DNA of 64,000 nt from Lachnospiraceae bacterium (GTDB taxonomy: Bacteria > Bacillota > Clostridia > Lachnospirales > Lachnospiraceae), in NCBI GenBank assembly GCA_017469275.1, contig JAFUGT010000017.1, forward strand, positions 60,869-124,868, read 5' to 3'. The position numbers and the translations under genes were made by a program. Positions 18,535-25,676 of this stretch are shown here, in pieces. Under the pieces are notes generated by a model that made no database searches, was not told the DNA's origin, and saw only the letters and a program-made list of their open reading frames with translations. Every line of letters starts with the position of its first letter. Positions within the stretch are counted from its first letter, which is position 1.

Positions 18535-19221
18535 ATGAACACAGATGTTTTGATAATGATAATACTCATTATAGTTTTGTTCTGTCTTATTGTTTTCCTG
18601 TGGATAGGCGGCAGCAGACTGGTGCGTGATGTTAATAAACTTACTGCCGTTTTCAGCAGTGAGAAAAATATGTTAGATAAGATTAATGAGTATAATCACT
18701 TGTTGAATGGCTTGAGAAAAGATGTTCAATGGTTTGATAAGGACGGTAAGGATTATGGATACAGGCTTATTGATTATACACCTGATGTCCTGTTCAACAG
18801 CGTGCTTTCATATGAACAGCATAAAGCACAAGAACAGGGGATTGATGTAAATGTTGAGTGTGACGATTCCGGGAATATGGATTGGTTTATGAGTGATTCA
18901 GATACGGTGGCTTTGATATCTAATTTGATGGATAATGCAATTGAGGGAGCTTCAGACTGTGATAAACCATTTATTAATGTAAAATTAAGATGTTCTGATC
19001 ATATCGAAATCGACATTATTAATTCAAAAACAGGTAATAGGATATGGGATGATAAAAGAAAAATATACATGACAAATAAAGAAAAGTCTGCTGAGCATGG
19101 CTTTGGAATACCTGTAATCAGGGAAATTTTGGACGAATATAGAGGGGATTCTCAGTTTGCTGATTATGGGGATACATTTAAGGTAAGTATTTCAATTCCG
19201 CTGACAGAGGTGAATACTTAA
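18535..19221 (+). CDS. GHKL ATPase-domain protein lacking the phospho-accepting histidine
   Basis: About 228 residues. A single N-terminal membrane helix (residues 4-25) and a short coiled stretch lead directly into a GHKL-type HATPase domain. The N-box is intact (SNLMDNAIEG, residues 129-138), and so is the G-box (EHGFGIPVIREIL, from residue 187). The dimerisation helices that normally carry a (R/K)HD.KNH motif are shortened to NHLLNGLRKDVQW with no histidine in the canonical place. The protein therefore appears able to bind ATP but lacks its own phospho-acceptor. It precedes a LytTR response regulator and a second GHKL-type protein with the opposite defect. I chose ATG 18535 over 18520 because GATGGGGAT then serves as its ribosome binding site. 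Confidence 0.8.
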   Translation: MNTDVLIMIILIIVLFCLIVFLWIGGSRLVRDVNKLTAVFSSEKNMLDKINEYNHLLNGLRKDVQWFDKDGKDYGYRLIDYTPDVLFNSVLSYEQHKAQEQGIDVNVECDDSGNMDWFMSDSDTVALISNLMDNAIEGASDCDKPFINVKLRCSDHIEIDIINSKTGNRIWDDKRKIYMTNKEKSAEHGFGIPVIREILDEYRGDSQFADYGDTFKVSISIPLTEVNT

Positions 19222-19275
19222 GATAAATACATATTTTTATAAAACTTCATTATAGAAAGGGAGGAGATTGGTGAG

Positions 19276-20043
19276 ATGACCATAGCAATATGCGATGATG
19301 AAAAAAAGGAATGCGAACGGATAAAGGAGAAAGTTGATAATATTCCGAGATTGAAAAGAATGAATTATACGGTCAATGTCTATGAACCTGATGAATTCGC
19401 CAATAGGGTTTCTTTACTTGAAGGAATACCGGAAGAAAACAGTGAGAGCTTTTTGACAGATGAGCCGGATAGGCCTGATTTAGTTATCATGGATATAGAA
19501 TTTTTGGGAAAAGATTATGATGGGATCGATCTTATTAAGAGGTTAAATAAAGTAAGTCGGAATACACAGATAATTTATTTGACGCACATTCTTGAATTTG
19601 CTCCGGAAGTATATGATACGGATCACTGTTATTTTGTAATGAAGAATAATATGGATATTATGCTTGAAAAGGCATTTGATAAAGCTCTTGATATTTATAC
19701 GGCAGTTCAAAAACAAAGACCGCTGGAGATAATGTGTGAGGGGCATAAGATGTTTGTTTTGCAGACGGATATACGATATATTGAGAAACTTCAGAGACAG
19801 ACAGTGATACATACAGACAGTTCTTCATTTGCATGTTACGACAGTATTACTTCAATGTGTAGAAAACTTTCAGACAATATTATCAGATGCCATGGCGGTT
19901 ATTTGGTAAATCTGTCACATATAACTTATATGGGCGGTGATAAGATTGTTCTTGATGTTCCGGACACAGAGATTCCTATAGGAAAGACATACAAAGAACA
20001 AACGAAGCAGGCATATCTTAAATATTGGATGAAACGAATGTAG
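19276..20043 (+). CDS. LytTR-family response regulator (REC-LytTR)
   Basis: A 255-residue response regulator of the AgrA/LytR type. The receiver domain (residues 1-135) has the acidic pair Asp7-Asp8 (ICDDEK), phospho-acceptor Asp73 (VIMDIEF) and the conserved lysine near 123 (YFVMKNN). The DNA-binding LytTR domain spans about 150-255 (IRYIEKLQRQTVIHT, FIRCHGGYLVNL-like IIRCHGGYLVNLSHI, IPIGKTYKEQ). A 21-residue insertion around residues 48-66 lengthens the receiver. It lies between two GHKL proteins and 13 bases before the second, so all three genes are probably cotranscribed. Target promoters are unknown; LytTR sites are direct repeats that I could not identify with confidence. Confidence 0.9.
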   Translation: MTIAICDDEKKECERIKEKVDNIPRLKRMNYTVNVYEPDEFANRVSLLEGIPEENSESFLTDEPDRPDLVIMDIEFLGKDYDGIDLIKRLNKVSRNTQIIYLTHILEFAPEVYDTDHCYFVMKNNMDIMLEKAFDKALDIYTAVQKQRPLEIMCEGHKMFVLQTDIRYIEKLQRQTVIHTDSSSFACYDSITSMCRKLSDNIIRCHGGYLVNLSHITYMGGDKIVLDVPDTEIPIGKTYKEQTKQAYLKYWMKRM

Positions 20044-20056
20044 AGAGGTACATATA

Positions 20057-21361
20057 ATGGAGATTACTAATGTCAATATTGTTATTTGGTTATGGATAGC
20101 GGTATATGCCTATCTTTTGTATGTATCTGTGTTTTTTATACATTCGCATATTACAATGACGAAACTTCAGTTGTTAATATCTATGCCGGCAATATTTATA
20201 TGGACATTGATAGAGACGTATTTCACATGTATTCCGTCAAGCCAGTTTCAGATAATAATGTGTAATTTTTTCGAGTTGTCATGGCTGTTACCGACAGTAT
20301 ATATGTTCACCGAATGTTTTTCCTACAGCCTGCTAAGATTTTCAATTGTTTCATGGATTGCTAACGGAATATCGGTAGTAGTTATGAACATATACAGCCA
20401 TCAGGATTTCATATATTTTTCTGAGAAAAATCTTAACGAAATGTCGTGGAAAGCACTTGCAGTATTTACATTGTCAATAGTAGTAGTTGTGGTGCTTGTA
20501 AATCCTATGATTAATAAGGTTGCTCCCTATAAGCCGCAGTTTATCAAGGTATACAGGTGCGTTGCATGTTTATATCTTTTATTTCTCGCTGTAGATTTTA
20601 TGATTGAAATAAATGCGGCAGAAGAGGGTGCATATGTGTGGAGAGGTACATTTAAAGGTCTTACAGCATTATTTCTCGTAGCGTTGATTGTATTTCTTGT
20701 GGCTTTGGTTAAAAGGCGGAGTGTACTGTTGCGCAAGAAACAGTTGGAAACCCGTATAGATATTCTTAATTCAGAGTATGAACATATAGTTGATACGAAC
20801 AGGGAACTTCATAAGGTGCGGCATGAACTTAACAAACAGGCTGAAGCATTGAGGGCTGTTAAGGGTTATGTGCCGGAAGATGTAAGAACAAATATAATTA
20901 CTAAGGCAGGAACTAATGTTGAGAAATCATGTTCGGGAATGACACTAAGCGGCAATCTTATGATAGATACAATGTTGGATAAGAATTACAAGTGTCTTGA
21001 AGAACATGGAATCCTATTTGAGACAGTCCTTGAACCCGTTAGTTTTTCTAAAGAGAAAGAGGATGATATTGTAGTCATTCAGGAAGAACTTTTTGCATTT
21101 GCAAAGAAATTTAATGATGATTGCAGATGGCAGAGATACAGTATCAGAGTGAGAAACGGTTTGATATTTATTATGTTAGAGATTGGAATTGAAAACAGGA
21201 GTGCATATACACGACGGAAATTATTAGATATGATTGGAGATAAAATGTTAGTCAGACAGGCTTTTGTTCAGACATATTCATTGATTTCAAAAAACGATGG
21301 AAGCATCGACTATGAATTGGGAAAGGGGATAGCCAGGTTTGGAGTGATGATTAGAATGTAG
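20057..21361 (+). CDS. GHKL-like sensor with H-box but degenerate ATP-binding domain
   Basis: A 434-residue protein with six or seven N-terminal membrane helices (to about residue 217), as in AgrC-type sensors, then a coiled coil and the H-box KVRHELNKQ (His256). The following SGNLMIDTMLDKN..CLEEHGI matches the link to the catalytic domain in this family. After it, the N-box region reads VVIQEELFAFAKKF (about 339-352) in place of (N)LLDNAIEA, and no GxGL G-box is present in the last 80 residues. The ATP-binding site thus looks dead while the histidine is kept. The neighbouring protein at 18535 has the reverse pattern, which suggests phosphorylation in trans. Confidence 0.8.
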   Translation: MEITNVNIVIWLWIAVYAYLLYVSVFFIHSHITMTKLQLLISMPAIFIWTLIETYFTCIPSSQFQIIMCNFFELSWLLPTVYMFTECFSYSLLRFSIVSWIANGISVVVMNIYSHQDFIYFSEKNLNEMSWKALAVFTLSIVVVVVLVNPMINKVAPYKPQFIKVYRCVACLYLLFLAVDFMIEINAAEEGAYVWRGTFKGLTALFLVALIVFLVALVKRRSVLLRKKQLETRIDILNSEYEHIVDTNRELHKVRHELNKQAEALRAVKGYVPEDVRTNIITKAGTNVEKSCSGMTLSGNLMIDTMLDKNYKCLEEHGILFETVLEPVSFSKEKEDDIVVIQEELFAFAKKFNDDCRWQRYSIRVRNGLIFIMLEIGIENRSAYTRRKLLDMIGDKMLVRQAFVQTYSLISKNDGSIDYELGKGIARFGVMIRM

Positions 21362-21459
21362 TAAATGTTGTTGAATATGATGAGCAGAAGTGTGAATTCG
21401 TGCTTGCAAAAAATCAACACTTTTGGGAATACCTACATGGAGGCGGCAGTCGACATGGT

Positions 21460-21672
21460 TTAATGTTTTTTGTCTTTTAATCCGAGAATATAATCTGAGC
21501 TTACATTATAAAGTTTGCATAGTTTTATTAAATGGTGAATGGGCATCTCATTAGCGCCTCTTTCGTATCGGGCGTACATAGTTTGAGATGTGCCAAGGAA
21601 ATGAGCCACATAATCTTGAGTATAATCTGAATCTTCACGAAGGTCTTTTATTCTTCTGATATAATCCGCCAT
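21460..21672 (-). CDS. Small XRE-family HTH regulator
   Basis: A 70-residue protein that is almost entirely an HTH_3 domain: IKDLREDSDYTQDYVAHFLGTSQTMYARYERG, then PIHHLIKLCKLYNVSSDYILGL. I prefer the ATG at 21672 (MADYIRR), which has GGATGGTGAT upstream. The longer frame begins at 21687. It is convergent with the GHKL sensor gene and divergent from flagellin. It could control either neighbour, but the sequence does not say which. Confidence 0.85.
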   Translation of the reverse strand: MADYIRRIKDLREDSDYTQDYVAHFLGTSQTMYARYERGANEMPIHHLIKLCKLYNVSSDYILGLKDKKH

Positions 21673-21941
21673 ATAATCACCATCCAAATACTTGTCGATT
21701 GGTTATAGTATATCCAGTAAAGATGTTTACTATTGCATTTAGTAAAGATTTGTACTAAAATTGTTATCAGAATGATTGTTTTTATTAGCGCAATTATATT
21801 GGAAATATCTGCAATAAATCACGCCAGTTATGCAATCGGTATTTACTTGTTGTATTTGTGTTCGATATAATTTACGAAGGTAAAATGTAAAAGAACGATA
21901 AATGATGTAAATTTGCCTTGAATGAGCGAGGAGGATTGGGT

Positions 21942-24791
21942 ATGAGTGTTATTTCGCATAATATATTGGCCATGAACGCCAATCGTCAATTTGGAATTAA
22001 TACAAAAAAGAAAGCTAAGAATACGGAAAAGCTTTCTTCAGGATATAAGATTAACCGTGCTTCTGATGATGCGGCAGGCCTTTCTATTTCTGAGAAGATG
22101 AGGAATCAGATAAGGGGACTTCATCAGGCTATGAATAATATAGAGGATGGTGTTTCGTTTTGTAAAGTTGGTGAAGGTGCCCTCAATGAAGTTCATTCTA
22201 TTCTTGGAAGAATTGGAGAGCTTGCTGTACAGGCGGCTAATGATGTAAATGATGATGATGATCGTAAAGCTATTGATAACGAAGTGCAGGAACTAAAGTC
22301 GGAAATGAAAAAGATTTTCCGGACTACAGAATTTAATGGTAAGAAATATTGGGTTGATCCTTATGTCCCGGAAGTGGAAGGAATGCCTGATGATGTTATG
22401 GTTTATAATTCAGATTCTGATAAACATAACGGATATGGCGGAATGTTAATTAACGGTATTAGGTATTCGTGGGATGATCTTGGAGTAGCATTTGATTCTG
22501 ATGGATATTTTACAACAAATGATAGTAGCGGTGGATTTACAGATTATACCGGAGAGAAGATTGAATGGGAGACATCTCCTACATATAGGGACGAGAACGA
22601 TAATTTGATAGTAGATAAAGATATGCCGCCTAATATTCGAAGATTATATACTTGGAAGGCAGATGAAAATGGTATCAGTGTTAATGGTGTCAAAGCAATT
22701 TCAAAGGAAAAATTATTGGAAAAACCGTTGGGAAGGACATCAGAAGGAGTTTTTTACGGTTTCGAGTATCATGGCATGAATATTGAGTTTATGGTACCGA
22801 ATAAGGATTTGGATAATTGGAGTGCAATAAGTGATGGTATCAATGGTTATAATCATGGAGGTTTTGACAATACTGCAACATGGGAAGCACTTGCAATGAC
22901 ACCATCGGATACAATTAAGGATTCTGTGTCTTTTGGAAAAACAGCTCATAAACAGGTGATTTATATCAGTGATAGTTGGAAGGACAAAGTGGCTGATCGT
23001 GCTAATTATTATTCGCTGGATGTAATGAAAGAGGATTCAGACGGAGACGGACATGGAGATGGCATAAGACTGGTTGACAACGGAAAGCTGTTATCTGATG
23101 TAAATGACAGTAATTCGCATACCAATACTAAATGGGAGAAAATGTCCGATTCGACCATAACAGAACAATACTCAAACGGTGGATATCCTATTGTTGACTG
23201 GGGAACAGAATATGATAATGCACATAAGAAGGCAGGTCATTCGGAAAGTGATATAACTCTTAATGAAAAGGCTACATATACCTATAAGGATGAGGTTACC
23301 GGATATACAGTTAATTACAATCTTACAGATGAAGTCAGCCTTGAAAATATGGAAAAAGAGTTAAAAGAAGCGGCTCTCAGTACTAAGATAATTGCACCGA
23401 CTGCTACATATATAGCAAATAAAAAAGTTAGCATTTATAATAATGGAATTAGCAGAGAAGCAGCTTCACTACAATCCGGGGAAACTGATATGACATTTGC
23501 ATTACAGCGTGATGCTGATAAGAATTTCGATGATATAAACGATAATTTTGGAAGTAATTATTCGGTAACACAATTGTCTGATAGAAATTCAATTTTATCT
23601 GCAGATAAAATTGAATTGACATATAGTATAAAAGCAAAGAACGGTAATACACTTCTTAGTATGAATTCGTCAATTGACAAAAATACGCTTAGAAACATGG
23701 TCAAGAATGGAGGATCTTATACATTTACATTTAACAATTCAAGATATATGGACGACATGACAGATGAAGATGGCAATGGCTATTCTGATGAGGAAAATGA
23801 ATTGATGGATGAAAGTGTAAGATATGGAATGTCATATTCAATGACAATGAAGGTCAATAAGGTTTTTGATGAGCCTGATTATAATACTGTTATAAGACAT
23901 GAATATAATCGTGTACAAAAAGCAGCAGATGATAATGGTTTGGCAACGGCATTGATAGACAGATTATGTAAGATAGAACATCCTGATTGGTATGAAACAG
24001 ATGAAAACGGCTTGATTACTGATAATATTTTATCTGAGCATGAGGGTGATAGAAATTCCTATTCAACTTTGGCAATAGCTGAAGTTGTTAAAAACAGGTC
24101 TGCTGATACAGATGGCAATTATGTATTTAGCCATGGAGGGCATACATTTATCTTATCACAGGAAGAAAGAGATTTATTAGTTGGCTGGAGAGGTGAAGCA
24201 GAAAGCAAATATAATGATGATATGGAAAAATATAAAAATAATCTGGATGATCAATATGTCAGTGTGTATAACATGCTGAAAAATGCAGGTCTTTCCACAA
24301 AGCAGACAGCACTTCCAAGACAGGAAGTAACTTTTAACGAGACAGCAACTGAAAGTAGACATACCAGATTTGACGTTAAAGTCAATGATGCAAAAAAACA
24401 CATGTTTATTCAAACAGGAGCTAATTCCGGGGAGCATCAGGAGATAAAATGGAATATAATGAGCCTTTCGTTTATAGGAATGAATGGGGCACAGACTCTC
24501 ACAAGAGAAAGTGCAGCTAATACTATTTCGAAGGTTCAGGAAGCGGTGAAAATCGTATCTCGTGAACGTTCTAATTTCGGTGCTCATCAGGTGCGTTTAG
24601 AGCGTGCATTTGATAATAATGCCAACTATGCCGAAAATCTACAGAATGCAGAGTCTAATATTCGTGATGCTGATATGGCAAAAGAGGCTATGAATCTGGC
24701 GAAACATGATATCCTGTTACAGGCGGGACAATCAATGATGGCCCAGGCAAATCAGCAGAATCAGGGTATATTGCAGTTGCTACAGAGCTGA
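21942..24791 (+). CDS. fliC: Flagellin with very long central domain
   Basis: About 949 residues, roughly twice the usual flagellin length. The conserved N-terminal D0/D1 is intact (MSVISHNILAMNANRQF, LSSGYKINRASDDAAGLSISEKM, NIEDGVSFCKVGEGALNEVHSIL). So is the C-terminal D1/D0 (SAANTISKVQEAV, LERAFDNNANYAENLQNAESNIRDADMAKE, QANQQNQGILQLLQS). Between them, about residues 140-850 form a surface-exposed hypervariable region. It contains two Asp-rich loops that resemble calcium-binding EF-hand/thrombospondin type 3 loops (DSDGDGHGDG and DEDGNGYSDEEN). No HExxH protease motif is present. AGGAGG lies seven bases before ATG 21942. No other flagellar gene is nearby, so the gene is a free-standing filament gene. 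A sigma-28 promoter was not identified with confidence. Confidence 0.93.
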   Translation: MSVISHNILAMNANRQFGINTKKKAKNTEKLSSGYKINRASDDAAGLSISEKMRNQIRGLHQAMNNIEDGVSFCKVGEGALNEVHSILGRIGELAVQAANDVNDDDDRKAIDNEVQELKSEMKKIFRTTEFNGKKYWVDPYVPEVEGMPDDVMVYNSDSDKHNGYGGMLINGIRYSWDDLGVAFDSDGYFTTNDSSGGFTDYTGEKIEWETSPTYRDENDNLIVDKDMPPNIRRLYTWKADENGISVNGVKAISKEKLLEKPLGRTSEGVFYGFEYHGMNIEFMVPNKDLDNWSAISDGINGYNHGGFDNTATWEALAMTPSDTIKDSVSFGKTAHKQVIYISDSWKDKVADRANYYSLDVMKEDSDGDGHGDGIRLVDNGKLLSDVNDSNSHTNTKWEKMSDSTITEQYSNGGYPIVDWGTEYDNAHKKAGHSESDITLNEKATYTYKDEVTGYTVNYNLTDEVSLENMEKELKEAALSTKIIAPTATYIANKKVSIYNNGISREAASLQSGETDMTFALQRDADKNFDDINDNFGSNYSVTQLSDRNSILSADKIELTYSIKAKNGNTLLSMNSSIDKNTLRNMVKNGGSYTFTFNNSRYMDDMTDEDGNGYSDEENELMDESVRYGMSYSMTMKVNKVFDEPDYNTVIRHEYNRVQKAADDNGLATALIDRLCKIEHPDWYETDENGLITDNILSEHEGDRNSYSTLAIAEVVKNRSADTDGNYVFSHGGHTFILSQEERDLLVGWRGEAESKYNDDMEKYKNNLDDQYVSVYNMLKNAGLSTKQTALPRQEVTFNETATESRHTRFDVKVNDAKKHMFIQTGANSGEHQEIKWNIMSLSFIGMNGAQTLTRESAANTISKVQEAVKIVSRERSNFGAHQVRLERAFDNNANYAENLQNAESNIRDADMAKEAMNLAKHDILLQAGQSMMAQANQQNQGILQLLQS

Positions 24792-24870
24792 TAATATATG
24801 GTTAGAAAAACTTAACAAATGTGAGCCAAATAGAATATTGACAAACAAGATAAAAAACTTATAATATATA

Positions 24871-25182
24871 TGGGTGCTGCTCATAGCGGATAGCGGTTCG
24901 CCTTTCAACGTGTGAGTACATACGGGCTTCCTTGCAATTATGGAGGTGTTGCCTATGAAGGAAAGTAAAGAGAAAGGTAAGTATTTTGTTGGAAACGATT
25001 AGTGTTGTGGTGAATGTAATAAGTATCATCGTTACAGTTATTGGAATAGTCACTACGATTATAGCAATATATCACAACGTTGAAGAAACAGAAAATAAAA
25101 GAAGCAACCGCCACTGACCAAGGTAAAGTTGCTTCTTTATTGTAACTATATACTAAGGCGAACCGCTATTCGGGTAGCACCT
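24871..25182. repeat. Long-range inverted repeat enclosing a toxin-like ORF
   Basis: A perfect 15-bp arm at 24890-24904 (ATAGCGGTTCGCCTT) pairs with 25155-25169. An outer GGTGCT/AGCACC pair (24873-24878 with 25176-25181) extends it. The ends of any transcript across this region could fold together, as in type I toxin messengers. Inside is a second hairpin (25098-25108 with 25128-25138, AAAGAAGCAAC/GTTGCTTCTTT) with A- and T-runs, suited to terminating transcripts from both strands. Confidence 0.7.
24986..25117 (+). CDS. 43-residue hydrophobic peptide, type I toxin-like
   Basis: The ORF begins TTG TTG and encodes a peptide with one long hydrophobic helix (ISVVVNVISIIVTVIGIVTT followed by IIAIYHN). 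The C-terminus is charged (VEETENKRSNRH). The reading TTG start has AAAGG about 8-10 bases upstream. A second, overlapping short ORF (24955-25002, MKESKEKGKYFVGND) has the better site (GGAGG) and ends inside the hydrophobic ORF, so it may couple or limit its translation. The layout (single-helix peptide, fold-back inverted repeat, bidirectional terminator at the 3' end) fits type I toxin loci of the Fst/TxpA/holin-like kind. No antisense RNA can be proven from sequence. A degraded relative lies at 61371-61472. Confidence 0.55.
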   Translation: MLETISVVVNVISIIVTVIGIVTTIIAIYHNVEETENKRSNRH

Positions 25183-25216
25183 ATTTACATTATATCATTA
25201 TGACCAATTTTGTCAA

Positions 25217-25583
25217 ATGTTTATTAAAACCTTCAGCATTTTAATCCGCAAATGCAACGCAAATAAATACGTTGCATTTGCGAATTTTGGCACAGGGAAA
25301 ATACTATTTGGGATTTCTGATGATGGATCCATTTGTGGTATAGACAATCCGGCTCGGAGATGTCTTGATATTGAAAATAAGATTGAAATCTCGTCTCCGG
25401 GAGGTTTACCAAGCGGAATAAGTAAGGATGATTAACAGTGAAATGCGTTACAGTAGCAGTGAAATAGCGAATCAATTAAATTGGAGCAAAGATAAAACAA
25501 TAAGGGTACTGAACGTGTTGGTAGAGGCAGGTTATGTTGTTAGATATGGAATTGGTAGAGGAACAAAATATTCTAAAAAATAA
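25217..25583 (+). pseudogene. Decayed AlbA_2-type ATP-binding/winged-helix protein
   Basis: Two fragments of one gene family remain. The first (25217-25435) contains KYVAFANFGTGKILFGISDDGSICGIDNP, read in parts, which resembles the AlbA_2 (divergent AAA_4) core. It jumps straight to IENKIEISSPGGLPSGI, a motif that normally lies hundreds of residues later. The second fragment (25443-25583, 46 codons) is a winged-helix tail, SSSEIANQLNWSKDKTIRVLNVLVEAGYVVR read in parts. The middle is deleted and the frames no longer join. Near the start, a perfect 13-bp inverted repeat (25247-25259 with 25270-25282) lies within the reading frame. Confidence 0.7.
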
Positions 25584-25614
25584 TTGACACTATCCTGCTT
25601 GTAAAATCATTCTC

Positions 25615-25643
25615 TTGCCGTTTTAATAAAAATTGTATATAAT
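25615..25643 (+). promoter_or_regulatory. Sigma-A-type promoter for the D,D-carboxypeptidase gene
   Basis: TTGCCG (25615-25620), 17-base spacer, TATAAT (25638-25643). It lies 34 bases before the ATG of the downstream gene. Confidence 0.65.
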
Positions 25644-25676
25644 AGTGTACTAATGCAGACGAAAGGATAAAGCATT

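Noticed and set aside
21377-21463. 28-codon ORF (MMSRSVNSCLQKINTFG...) after the GHKL sensor as an autoinducing peptide gene
   Set aside because: A weak ribosome binding site, no AgrB-like processing enzyme nearby, and overlap with the end of the XRE gene. It remains possible but unsupported.
21942-24791. Flagellin with protease (flagellinolysin-like) central domain
   Set aside because: No HExxH motif anywhere in the central region.
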